Shown in pieces: positions 34,231 through 42,839 of a stretch of DNA of 56,131 bases. Origin of the DNA: an uncultured Opitutia bacterium (GTDB lineage Bacteria > Verrucomicrobiota > Verrucomicrobiia > Opitutales > Opitutaceae); the NCBI GenBank assembly GCA_903820035.1, contig CAIJFT010000414.1:1-56131 (forward strand). Reading direction: 5' to 3'. The first letter of the stretch is position 1. Every line of letters starts with the position of its first letter. The notes beneath the pieces are model-generated. The model did not search any database. It was not told the DNA's origin and saw only the letters and a program-made list of their open reading frames with translations. The position numbers were made by a program, and so were the translations under genes.

Positions 34231-37146
34231 TCACTCAACGTACAAAAGCTCGTTGGCGTTTAACAAGGCGCGGCCCAAGGCCACCGGCCCGTACGTGGCG
34301 AACAAGGGCATCGCCGCCGCCAACTCCGCCGCCGTCGGCTCCCGTTGGAATACATCCGTATAGGCCTGCCGCACCTGCGCGGCGGCGTCGCCGTGCCAGC
34401 GCCCCGCCAGCGCCCGCGCCAGATCAAGGGTGAAGCGGTGGTTCAGCAGCGTGAGGGCCTGCAACGGGGTCGTCGTGTTCACCCGACGGGGGGCGGAAAA
34501 AGCGATGTCCGGGAAATCGAAATCACTCAGGACGTCGACCACGCTGGCCCGGGCATTCTGGTGGTAAACCGCGCGGCGGTAGGTCGCGGGCCCCGGTTCA
34601 TCGAGCGGGAAGTAGGTGCACACATTGTTCTGCGTAAATTTGTAGAGCCGGAAACCGGGGCCGCCCATCCGCCGGTCAAGCTGTCCGCTGACCGCCAGCA
34701 TCGTGTCGCGCAGTTCCTCCGCGCTCAGCCGCCGCGGCGGAAACCGCCACAGGAGCCGCGCCTCGTGGTCGACGCGCGCCGCCTCGGGACGAAACAACCC
34801 CGACTGCCGATACGTTGCCGAGAGCAAAATCTCGCGGTGCAGCGGCTTCAGCCGCCAGCCATGCGCCCGGAGGCGATCGGCAAGGTAGTCCAGCAGCGCG
34901 GGGTGCGACGGTACGCCCCCGAGAAAGCCGAAGTCGCTCGGCGTATCCACTAAACCGGTGCCGAAATGGTACTGCCAGACGCGGTTCGCCAGCACCCGCA
35001 GGGGCAGCGGATTGTCGTCCCGGGTGATCCAACGCGCCAACGCCAACCGGCGCTCCCCTTCCGGCGCGTCGGCCGGCAGAGCGTAACCGACCACGGCGTG
35101 CGCCAACACCGCCGGGCTCGCCGGCACCACCGGCTCTCCCGGCTTCAACGGGTCCCCGCCTTTGTGCACGAACGTCGGTTCGGCCGGCTGGGCAAACTTG
35201 CCGGCAAAGACCTCGCGCAATGGCGGCACGGCCTTCAGGTCGCGCTCCACCGCACCCAGCCGCGACGCCAGGTCGGTCAACTGACGGCGCTCCTCCGGCG
35301 TCAAAATCGTCCGGCGCAGCCGCTCGACCCCGTGCGCCAACGTCCACGGCTCGCGCCCTTCACTCGAGGCCACCGTGCGCCACTCGCGTCCGTCGGCCGA
35401 CACCTGCACCTCATACTCGCACGGCGTCGCACCCCGGGATTTTTCATCGTTGATGTCGCCCCCCTTGGCGTTGCGGAACGTGATGCGGTCAACGGTCTCC
35501 TCCCGCGAGAATGTCAGCGTGAGCACCGCGGGGGAACCGATGAACCATTGCTCCCCGAAGTCGCCGTCGATCACGAGCTGCGGACCGTACGCCGCGGCGA
35601 AATCTTCCGCGGTCGTCGACTTTTCGCCGGCCGCCTGCGTGCCGTGGCGCGCGAGCGCGACGTTGCGCGAATCCGCCCCCGCGCTCCAAACCTCAAACTC
35701 GGTCAAACGTGAGGCGCCCGCCGAACGCGGGTTCGCCGTACTCGCGTGCATCACAAACCGCAGCCGCCGCGTCCGGACGGGTTCAAAGCGCTCCTCGGTC
35801 AGCAGGGGATCGACCTTGTGGCGCGTGGCCAGCCGGGCCGCCAATTCCGCTTTCGCCCGCGCATCGATGACGGTGTCCAGCGCGGCCTTTTCCGTCTCGA
35901 GCGCGGCCTTCGCCTTTTTCAAAGGCGCCGTCGCCGCGGCAAACCGCACGCGCTCCTCCGGCGTCGCGAGCACCCGCCGGCCGTGAGTCACACCTTCGAA
36001 GGCCGCGCGCAACCGGTAATAATCCTCGGTCGGAATCGGGTCGAATTTGTGGTGGTGACAGCGCGCACAGTTCAGCGTGAGGCCGAGGAACGCCCCGCCG
36101 GTCGCCGTGATCAGATCGTCGAGCGTGGCCGCCCGGATGTTTTTTTTCGCCGCCACATCCTGGTTGCTGACGTCGTCGTACGGCCCCGCCACGAGAAACG
36201 CGGTGCCCACCTCCACCGCCGGGTCGTTCTTGCCCACAACGTCACCGGCCAGATGCTCGACGATGAAGCGGTTGAAGGGTTTGTCCGCGTTGAGCGAAGC
36301 GATCACATAGTCCCGGAACGGCCAGAGGTCGTCGATGATCACGTTGCGCTCAAACCCGATGCTCTCGCCGAAGCGCACGACATCGAGCCAATGCCGGCCC
36401 CATTGCTCGCCGTACTGGGGCGAAGCCAAGAGCCGGTCGACGAGCGCCTCCGTCGCGCGCGCCGGATCCAAAGCGTAGTCACGGGCAAAGGCGGCAACTT
36501 CCGCCGGCGTCGGCGGCAGGCCGGTCACGTCGTAGGTCATGCGGCGGACGAGCTCCCGGGCCGGAGCCGGGGGATTGCGCGTCAACCCTTGGGGCGCGAG
36601 CGCAGCATCGATGTAACGATCGATCGGATCTGATGACGGACCCGCCGGCGGCTCCGCGGGCCGCAACGGTTGCAGAGACCACCAGGATTTGTCGGCGCGC
36701 CGCGCCACGGCGCCACCACCGTCGCGGGGATCGGGCGCGCCCATCCGGATCCACGTGACGAAATCAGCCAGCGTCGCCTCCGGCAGACGCGGCTGCTTCG
36801 GCGGCATCGCGAGATCCGGCTCGGCATGCTGCATCGCACGGAGCAACAGGCTCTCCTCCGGCCGGCCCGGCACGACCACCGGCGTGCCGCTGTCGCCGCC
36901 TCTTTCCCAACCGGCTTTGGTATCGAGCAGCAGTCCGGCCTTTAGCTTTTTCGCCTGCGCGCTGTGACACTCATAACACTGCTCGGCCAACACGGGCCGG
37001 ATCTTTTGCTCGAAAAAAGCGATGCCCGCGGAATCCGCCGCCCAAGCCCGGGCCGCCCCAAGCAAACCGAGCATGGCCCCGCCGTAGCGGAAAAGCCCGC
37101 GCGCCGTCGCGGCGGCACCGCCGAATCTGCGGCCCGTCGTGCTCAC
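34231..37146 (-). CDS. Planctomycete-type cytochrome, DUF1549/DUF1553 protein with discoidin-like insert
   Basis: A 971-residue exported protein. Order: signal peptide (to about residue 38), PSCyt1 haem domain with 'CYECH' near residue 55, DUF1549 (about 150-360) ending in 'LNCARCHHHKFDPIPTEDYY' with a second CxxCH near 358, a coiled segment, a discoidin-like beta domain (about 445-590, 'LTEFEVWSAG', 'VDRITFRNAKGGD'), then DUF1553 (about 700-960, 'LRVLANRVWQYHFGTGLVDT'). GTG start at 37146 overlaps the DUF1501 stop (GTGA). Such proteins always pair with DUF1501 proteins in PVC bacteria; they are thought to be periplasmic redox proteins tied to glycan breakdown but have no assigned reaction. 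Confidence 0.9.
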   Translation of the reverse strand: MSTTGRRFGGAAATARGLFRYGGAMLGLLGAARAWAADSAGIAFFEQKIRPVLAEQCYECHSAQAKKLKAGLLLDTKAGWERGGDSGTPVVVPGRPEESLLLRAMQHAEPDLAMPPKQPRLPEATLADFVTWIRMGAPDPRDGGGAVARRADKSWWSLQPLRPAEPPAGPSSDPIDRYIDAALAPQGLTRNPPAPARELVRRMTYDVTGLPPTPAEVAAFARDYALDPARATEALVDRLLASPQYGEQWGRHWLDVVRFGESIGFERNVIIDDLWPFRDYVIASLNADKPFNRFIVEHLAGDVVGKNDPAVEVGTAFLVAGPYDDVSNQDVAAKKNIRAATLDDLITATGGAFLGLTLNCARCHHHKFDPIPTEDYYRLRAAFEGVTHGRRVLATPEERVRFAAATAPLKKAKAALETEKAALDTVIDARAKAELAARLATRHKVDPLLTEERFEPVRTRRLRFVMHASTANPRSAGASRLTEFEVWSAGADSRNVALARHGTQAAGEKSTTAEDFAAAYGPQLVIDGDFGEQWFIGSPAVLTLTFSREETVDRITFRNAKGGDINDEKSRGATPCEYEVQVSADGREWRTVASSEGREPWTLAHGVERLRRTILTPEERRQLTDLASRLGAVERDLKAVPPLREVFAGKFAQPAEPTFVHKGGDPLKPGEPVVPASPAVLAHAVVGYALPADAPEGERRLALARWITRDDNPLPLRVLANRVWQYHFGTGLVDTPSDFGFLGGVPSHPALLDYLADRLRAHGWRLKPLHREILLSATYRQSGLFRPEAARVDHEARLLWRFPPRRLSAEELRDTMLAVSGQLDRRMGGPGFRLYKFTQNNVCTYFPLDEPGPATYRRAVYHQNARASVVDVLSDFDFPDIAFSAPRRVNTTTPLQALTLLNHRFTLDLARALAGRWHGDAAAQVRQAYTDVFQREPTAAELAAAMPLFATYGPVALGRALLNANELLYVE

Positions 37147-38558
37147 GCCAGAATCCGCTCCAACACGTGGCCATGCACGTCGGTCAAACGCCGGTTCGTG
37201 CCGTTGTGGTAATAGGTAAGTTTCTCGTGGTCGATGCCGAGCAGCCGCAGCACCGTCGCGTGAAAGTCATACACCGTCGCCACGTCCTGCACGCTGCGCC
37301 GGCCGAAGTCGTCGGTCGCACCATGACTCACCCCGCCCTTCACCCCGGCGCCCATCATCCACGTGGTGAACGCATCCGGGTTATGATCTCGCCCCGCCGT
37401 GCCGTCCTGGTGCGTGGGCATCCGACCGAACTCGGTGCACCAGAGCACCAGCGTGTCCGCCAACATCCCGCGCTGCTTAAGGTCTGTCAGCAAGGCCGCG
37501 GTCGGCTGGTCGAAGATCGGACCGTGCCGGTCGTAGTCGGCCTTGAGGGTCTTGTGCGCGTCCCAATTCAACAGGCCGTCGACCGCACTCGCGCGCGACG
37601 CACAGTAGAGGCTCACATAGCGCACGCCCTGCTCCAGCAGCCGGCGCGACAGAAGGCAGTTGCGGGCATACGCGGCTTTGAGCGCGTTGGTATCGTTGGT
37701 GCCGTAGAGCGCGTGGACATGGGCCGGCTCGCGCGACAGGTCGCTCACGGCGGGCGCCGCGAGCTGCATTTTGGCCGCGAGCTCGTACGCCGCCATCCGG
37801 GCCCGCAACTCGTCGTACCCCGGATGGGCGGTCGCATGGACGGAGTTGGCCTGACGCAGGAAGTCACGGGTCGCGACCTCCTCCGCCGCGGAAATCTCCG
37901 CCGGCCGGCCGAGATTGCGCAACGGCTGGTGGGCGGCAAGCGCCACGGCCTGATGCTGGGCGGGAAGAAATCCGTTGCCCCAGTTCGCCTTGCCGTTGGG
38001 CGGCTCGCCGCGGAGATCCTGAATCGACACGAAGGTCGGGAGGTTGTCGTTGAGGCTGCCGAGGCCGTAACTGATCCACGCGCCCGCGCTCGGGAACCCT
38101 TCGCGGGTGAAGCAGGTGTTCATCGCGATGCAGCCCGGCCCGTGCGTGTTCGTCCGCGACGTCATCGAGTGGATGAACGCCATGTCGTCCACATGCCGCG
38201 CCATGTGCGGGAGCAGCGTCGAGATCATCTTGCCGCTCCGGCCGGCCGGCGCAAAGGCCCAGGGCGACTTCATCAGGTTGCCGTTCTTGCCCTGAAACGT
38301 AACTTCCGTTTCGGCCCCCGGGAGCGGCTTCCCGTGGTACTTTTCGAGCATCGGCTTGTAGTCCCAGAGATCGAGGTGCGACGCGCCGCCGGGACAAAAT
38401 ATCTGCAGCACCTGCTTCGCCTTCGGCGGAAAGTGGGGCGCGGCGCCCGCGGCAAACAGATCCTGGACCAACAGCCGCGCCAGGGCGACGCCGGTAAGAC
38501 CGGTAGTCATCCGACCAAGGAACCGACGGCGGGCGAAATCAAGCGGGGCAAGGCGCAC
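37143..38558 (-). CDS. DUF1501 protein with Tat-type signal
   Basis: A 471-residue protein with a twin-arginine type leader ('ARRRFLGRMTTGLTGVALA'), so it is probably exported folded. DUF1501 belongs to the alkaline-phosphatase/sulfatase-like fold; 'IFCPGGASHLDLWDYKPML' near the N-terminus, 'SMTSRTNTHGPGCIAMNTC' and 'WCTEFGRMPTHQDGTAGRDHN' near the C-terminus are family landmarks. Start is GTG. First gene of the six-gene operon, coupled to the DUF1549/DUF1553 gene by a 4-base overlap. The conserved histidines and aspartates suggest a metal site, but no reaction is established. Confidence 0.9.
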   Translation of the reverse strand: MRLAPLDFARRRFLGRMTTGLTGVALARLLVQDLFAAGAAPHFPPKAKQVLQIFCPGGASHLDLWDYKPMLEKYHGKPLPGAETEVTFQGKNGNLMKSPWAFAPAGRSGKMISTLLPHMARHVDDMAFIHSMTSRTNTHGPGCIAMNTCFTREGFPSAGAWISYGLGSLNDNLPTFVSIQDLRGEPPNGKANWGNGFLPAQHQAVALAAHQPLRNLGRPAEISAAEEVATRDFLRQANSVHATAHPGYDELRARMAAYELAAKMQLAAPAVSDLSREPAHVHALYGTNDTNALKAAYARNCLLSRRLLEQGVRYVSLYCASRASAVDGLLNWDAHKTLKADYDRHGPIFDQPTAALLTDLKQRGMLADTLVLWCTEFGRMPTHQDGTAGRDHNPDAFTTWMMGAGVKGGVSHGATDDFGRRSVQDVATVYDFHATVLRLLGIDHEKLTYYHNGTNRRLTDVHGHVLERILA

Positions 38559-38682
38559 AGGGGAAGGGTCTTCCGATCAGACAACCGACGGCGCCCGAGT
38601 CGAGCCCGCGTTTTGCGCGCGCCCCGCGCGGCCCGCCGCTTTGCCGCTTGCCTGCCCCATGCCCGCCGTGGCGTGCTGCCGC

Positions 38683-40044
38683 ATGCGCTTTCTCCCCGCC
38701 CTCGTGTGCGCGCTCTCGCTCGCCGTTCCCTCGTTCCTCCGCTCCGCCCCTGCGTCCGCCCCGACCAACATTCTCGTGATCCTCGCCGACGACCTCGGCA
38801 TCGGCGACGTCGCGGCGTTCCGGCCGCAGGGTGACGTCCGGACTCCGAATCTCGATCGACTCGCCGCGGACGGCCTGCGGTTCACCACCATGCGCGCCAA
38901 CTGCACGGTGTGCTCCCCCACCCGCGCTGCGCTGCTCACCGGCCGCTACGCCGACCGCGTCGGCGTCCCGGGGGTTATCCGCACGCAACCGGCCAACTCC
39001 TGGGGTTACCTTGCCCCCGGCGCGCCCACGCTCGCCAACCTCCTCGGCGCCGCCGGCTACCACACCGCGATCATCGGCAAGTGGCACCTCGGTCTCACGA
39101 GTCCGAATACGCCGAACGAACGCGGCTTCGCATTCTTCCACGGCTTCCTCGGCGACATGATGGACAGCTACACGACCCACCTACGCCACGGGAACAACTA
39201 CCTGCGGCGGAACCGGGAGGTCATCGAACCGGTCGGACACGCGACCGAAATCTTCACCGGGTGGGCCTGCGATTACCTCCGCGAGCGCGCCGCGGCGAAG
39301 CAGCCGTTCTTCCTCTACCTCGCCTACAACGCCCCGCACGCGCCGATCGAACCGCCGGCCGAATGGCTTTCCCGCGTGCAGCAGCGCGCCCCGGGGATGG
39401 AGCCCAAACGCGCCGCCAACGTCGCGCTCGTGGAACACCTCGACGACGGCGTCGGCCGCGTCCTCGCCACCCTGCGCGACACCGGGTTGGATCGCTCGAC
39501 GCTCGTGGTGTTCACCTCCGACAACGGCGGCTCCCTGCCGCACGCCGCCAACAATGATCCCTGGCGCGACGGCAAACAAAGCCACTACGACGGCGGCCTG
39601 CGCGTCCCGTTCATCGTCCGCTGGCCCGGCACCGTCGCACCCGGCACGCACACCGACTACGCCGGCCTGACGTTCGACATCTTCGCCACGAGCCTCGAGG
39701 CCGCCGGCGTGGCGCGGCCCGCCGACACGGATGCGGTGAGCCTGCTCCCGATCCTGCACGGCCAGCCGCCGGCGACCGCGCCGCGCGACCTCTACTTTGT
39801 GCGGCGCGAAGGGGGCTCGCCGTACGGCGGCAAGGACTACCACGCCGTGATCCGCGGCGAATGGAAGCTGCTGCAGAACGATCCCTACGCGCCGCTCGAA
39901 CTCTACAACCTGAAATCCGACCCGCTGGAGAAAAACAACGTGATCGCGAAAAACCCCAAACTCGCGCGCGACCTGCAGGCCGTGCTGAGCCTGAACATCC
40001 AGCGCGGCGGCGCCGTTCCGTGGCAGCAGCCGGCCGGCCATTGA
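38683..40044 (+). CDS. Exported S1-family sulfatase (3)
   Basis: A 453-residue sulfatase. Signal peptide 'FLPALVCALSLAVPS'. Formylglycine motif 'CSPTRAALLTGR' (Cys 77), metal ligands 'LADDLGIGDVAAF' and 'FTSDNGGSLPH', sulfate contacts 'IGKWHLG' and 'DGKQSHYDGGLRVP'. Complete active site. The ATG at 38683 is preferred; ATG at 38659 would add eight residues before the signal peptide. Divergent from the DUF1501 operon (124-base gap) and followed after 22 bases by sulfatase (4), so the two form an operon. Confidence 0.93.
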   Translation: MRFLPALVCALSLAVPSFLRSAPASAPTNILVILADDLGIGDVAAFRPQGDVRTPNLDRLAADGLRFTTMRANCTVCSPTRAALLTGRYADRVGVPGVIRTQPANSWGYLAPGAPTLANLLGAAGYHTAIIGKWHLGLTSPNTPNERGFAFFHGFLGDMMDSYTTHLRHGNNYLRRNREVIEPVGHATEIFTGWACDYLRERAAAKQPFFLYLAYNAPHAPIEPPAEWLSRVQQRAPGMEPKRAANVALVEHLDDGVGRVLATLRDTGLDRSTLVVFTSDNGGSLPHAANNDPWRDGKQSHYDGGLRVPFIVRWPGTVAPGTHTDYAGLTFDIFATSLEAAGVARPADTDAVSLLPILHGQPPATAPRDLYFVRREGGSPYGGKDYHAVIRGEWKLLQNDPYAPLELYNLKSDPLEKNNVIAKNPKLARDLQAVLSLNIQRGGAVPWQQPAGH

Positions 40045-40066
40045 TTCTGAATCCCGCGAAAATCCC

Positions 40067-41476
40067 ATGCTCCGGCCGCTTTGCTTTTTCCTCGCCACCG
40101 CGGCCGCGGGGCTGGGCGCTCCGACCGCTCCCCGCCCCAACATCGTCCTCATCGTCTGCGACAATCTTGGCAATGGTGACATCGGTTGCTTCGGGTCGAC
40201 GGCCCAGCGCACGCCGCACGTCGACCGCCTCGCCGCAGAGGGGGTGAAGTTGACCAGCTTCTACGTGGCCAGCGGCGTTTGCACCCCAAGCCGCGCCGCG
40301 TTTCTGACGGGTTGCTATCCGCGGCGGCTGAATCTCCACCAGAGCGCCACGGGCGCTCCCGTCCTGCACCCGGTCGCCACCCGCGGGCTCAATCCGGACG
40401 AAGTCACACTCGCCGAAGTGTTGCGGGACGCCGGTTACGCCACGGCCTGCATCGGCAAGTGGCACCTCGGCGACCAGCCGGAATTCCTGCCGACCCGCCA
40501 GGGCTTCGACGTCTTTTTCGGCATTCCGTACAGCGACGACATGACCCGGGACAAGCAGCCCGCAGCCTGGCCGGAACTGCCGCTCCTGCGCGGCGAAACC
40601 GTGATCGAAGCCCCGGTGGATCGAAACCACCTGGTGCGGCGCTGCACCGAAGAGGCGGTGCGCTTCATCGGGGAAAACGCCGGACGCCCCTTCTTCCTTT
40701 ACGTACCGCACACGATGCCGGGCTCGACGCCGCAGCCCTTTTCCAGTCCGGCCTTCCGCGGCAAATCACGCCACGGCGCCTACGGCGACAGCGTGGAAGA
40801 GCTCGACTGGAGTACCGGGGAGATTGTCGCCGCCTTGGAACAACACGGGCTGACCGGCCGCACCCTTGTGATCTGGACGAGCGACAACGGGGCCGTCCGG
40901 CGCAACCCGCCCCAAGGCAGCAACGCCCCGTATCGGGGCTGGGGTTACGATACCAGCGAAGGGGCCATGCGCCTGCCGTGCATCGTGCGCTGGCCGGGCG
41001 TGATCCCGGCCGGGCGGGTGCAGGACGAGCTTTGCAGTTCCCTCGATCTGCTCCCGACGCTTGCCCGCTGGGCCGGAGCCAATCCCCCGCCGCGCCCGAT
41101 CGACGGACATGATGTTCGCGCCCTTTTCACCGTCGAAGCCACGGCCAAATCCCCGTGGGACAACGCCGGCTTTTGTTTCTACCGAATGGGCGATCTCCAG
41201 GCGGTGCGCGCCGGCCCCTGGAAAGTATATCTACCACGGTCGGAACCGGCGGAAGGCAAGAAGGGGAAGTCACCGCCGACCCCGCTGCAGTTATTCGACG
41301 TGCGGCACGATCCCGGTGAAACGGTGGAGCTGTCCGCGCGCGAGCCGGCCGTCGTACGTCACTTGCTCACCCTGGCAGAAAACGCCCGGGTTGAACTCGG
41401 GGACGGCCAACGTCCCGGTCGCGGTCAACGCCCCGCCGGCGCGGTGGATCACGCGCAGCCGTTGACGCTGCGCTAA
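40067..41476 (+). CDS. Exported S1-family sulfatase (4) with altered substrate-site loop
   Basis: A 469-residue sulfatase with signal peptide (residues 1-17). Formylglycine motif 'CTPSRAAFLTGCYPRR' (Cys 72) and 'IGKWHLG', 'WTSDNGA' are intact. Two differences: the metal motif reads 'VCDNLGNGDIG' (Asp-Asn instead of Asp-Asp), and the usual RGGKG-type loop reads 'YRGWGYDTSEGAMRLP' near residue 289, so the Lys that normally touches the sulfate is absent. Activity may be altered or on a different ester. Second gene of the sulfatase (3)-(4) operon; converges with the DUF6807 gene with only 13 bases between stops. Confidence 0.9.
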   Translation: MLRPLCFFLATAAAGLGAPTAPRPNIVLIVCDNLGNGDIGCFGSTAQRTPHVDRLAAEGVKLTSFYVASGVCTPSRAAFLTGCYPRRLNLHQSATGAPVLHPVATRGLNPDEVTLAEVLRDAGYATACIGKWHLGDQPEFLPTRQGFDVFFGIPYSDDMTRDKQPAAWPELPLLRGETVIEAPVDRNHLVRRCTEEAVRFIGENAGRPFFLYVPHTMPGSTPQPFSSPAFRGKSRHGAYGDSVEELDWSTGEIVAALEQHGLTGRTLVIWTSDNGAVRRNPPQGSNAPYRGWGYDTSEGAMRLPCIVRWPGVIPAGRVQDELCSSLDLLPTLARWAGANPPPRPIDGHDVRALFTVEATAKSPWDNAGFCFYRMGDLQAVRAGPWKVYLPRSEPAEGKKGKSPPTPLQLFDVRHDPGETVELSAREPAVVRHLLTLAENARVELGDGQRPGRGQRPAGAVDHAQPLTLR

Positions 41477-41489
41477 CCGCCCGAGGGCG

Positions 41490-42710
41490 TTACAACCCGA
41501 CGACCACGGCCGCCGCCGGATGCGCGTAGCCGTGCCAATACGCATCCAGTATGGCCCGGTCCGGGTCGCCGTCCGAAACGATGAACCGGTAGCGCGCCAC
41601 GTAGGTCCGCCCCGGCTCGAGGCGAAATTCGCCGAGCTGTTGCGGCACGAAACTGAAATACGGCATATCGGGATGAAGACGCACGGGCAGCGGCGCCCGA
41701 AAATTATCGGGATGACCCAGCGTGGTCGTGCCCGCCAGCGCCCCGTTCGGCGTCGGCCCGCCGAGATAAACCCAGCGCGCCCGGGTGTCGTTGCCCTTGA
41801 TGCGATCGGTGATGCCCTCGGACGTCAGAAACCGGGCGGCGGCGCCCGGGCCGTTCCACGCGCCGGCGCCGCGGAAACCAAAGGAGCCATAATGATATTT
41901 CGGCAGGATCAACGGATCCGCCGTCGCACAGGATTGCGTCACCTCGAGATCAAAGAGCCGTACCGGCCGCGGCACGCCGGAGAGCGCGTAAACGACCAGA
42001 CGCCACGTCTCGTTCACCGCCACGACGGGCTGCGGGGCGGAACGATCCATCATCCGTAGCCGCGCCTCAAGTCCTCCGTGGACCGCTCCGCTCCAGGTGC
42101 GATCCACCGCAACCAGATCCTCGGCCCCCGTCTTATTTTGCATGTTCCAGAAATCGGGCGCGCGGCCCTGAAAGCCGGTCTTCGTCCAAGGCGTCCAGAT
42201 ACCGTGGTGGTGCACATGGTTCGACGGATAGTCGTCGGTCACGACCCGCCCGGCGGGCGAATACACCGGGTGAATATAGCCGGCCCGCACCACCTCGGGC
42301 TTGATGTCGGCCCGCGGCAGCGCAGCCCGGTCAACCCGATACTGCAGCACGGGTTCACCCCCGACACTCACGCGCAGGTCACCGCGCTCCGCCGCCACCA
42401 CCACCTCCGGAGCCGGCTGCTCCGCCCCGCCGCGCAGCAGCGTGAACGTCAGGGCCGCTCCCGCGGGCTGCCATGGCACCACGAAGCGCGCCGTACCGTC
42501 GGCGTCGATTTGCACCGGATGCCGGCGACCCGCGGCATCCTGCACGGCCGCGATATCGCGGGCCCCGGCTGGCAGCGGAAACCCAATGACCTGTCCGGCC
42601 CGATCCATGGCGGCCGGCGGCAAGGTAAGGCGAGGGATCGGGGCGGACGCCGCGGCGGCAAAACCGGCCACGGCGATGAGCAGGGCGACAGCGAGAAAGG
42701 GAAAACGCAT
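41490..42710 (-). CDS. Exported DUF6807 (PmoA-like) family protein
   Basis: A 406-residue protein with signal peptide ('FPFLAVALLIAVAGFAAAAS'). The family core contains 'VYSPAGRVVTDDYPSNHVHH' followed by 'HGIWTPWTKTGF', 'YHYGSFGFRGAGAWNG' and 'TTTLGHPDNFRAPLPVRLHP', typical of DUF6807, found beside sugar oxidoreductases and DUF1080 proteins in PVC and Bacteroidota gene clusters. The clustered His residues (His-Val-His-His-His) could bind a metal. No reaction is known. The start at 42710 gives a clean signal peptide; longer starts (42740 or beyond) do not. Divergent from the DUF1080 gene. Confidence 0.85.
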   Translation of the reverse strand: MRFPFLAVALLIAVAGFAAAASAPIPRLTLPPAAMDRAGQVIGFPLPAGARDIAAVQDAAGRRHPVQIDADGTARFVVPWQPAGAALTFTLLRGGAEQPAPEVVVAAERGDLRVSVGGEPVLQYRVDRAALPRADIKPEVVRAGYIHPVYSPAGRVVTDDYPSNHVHHHGIWTPWTKTGFQGRAPDFWNMQNKTGAEDLVAVDRTWSGAVHGGLEARLRMMDRSAPQPVVAVNETWRLVVYALSGVPRPVRLFDLEVTQSCATADPLILPKYHYGSFGFRGAGAWNGPGAAARFLTSEGITDRIKGNDTRARWVYLGGPTPNGALAGTTTLGHPDNFRAPLPVRLHPDMPYFSFVPQQLGEFRLEPGRTYVARYRFIVSDGDPDRAILDAYWHGYAHPAAAVVVGL

Positions 42711-42808
42711 GGGGATAACGGGACGCGCCCACGAAGTCATAAGGCACCGCCCACGGCAACTCCGCGGGCGGAGCGCACAGGAACGACGCTGCATCTGCGT
42801 TGACGGCG

Positions 42809-42825
42809 GCAGGCGGGACGCCTGC
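42809..42825. repeat. Perfect hairpin in DUF6807/DUF1080 divergent region
   Basis: GCAGGCG, loop GGA, CGCCTGC: a 7-bp stem embedded in GGCAGGCGGGACGCCTGCGC. Sequences of this wording recur in verrucomicrobial intergenic regions (recalled, not searched). It lies 15 bases before the DUF1080 start and could affect its translation. Confidence 0.5.
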
Positions 42826-42839
42826 GCTACCCCCCTCGC

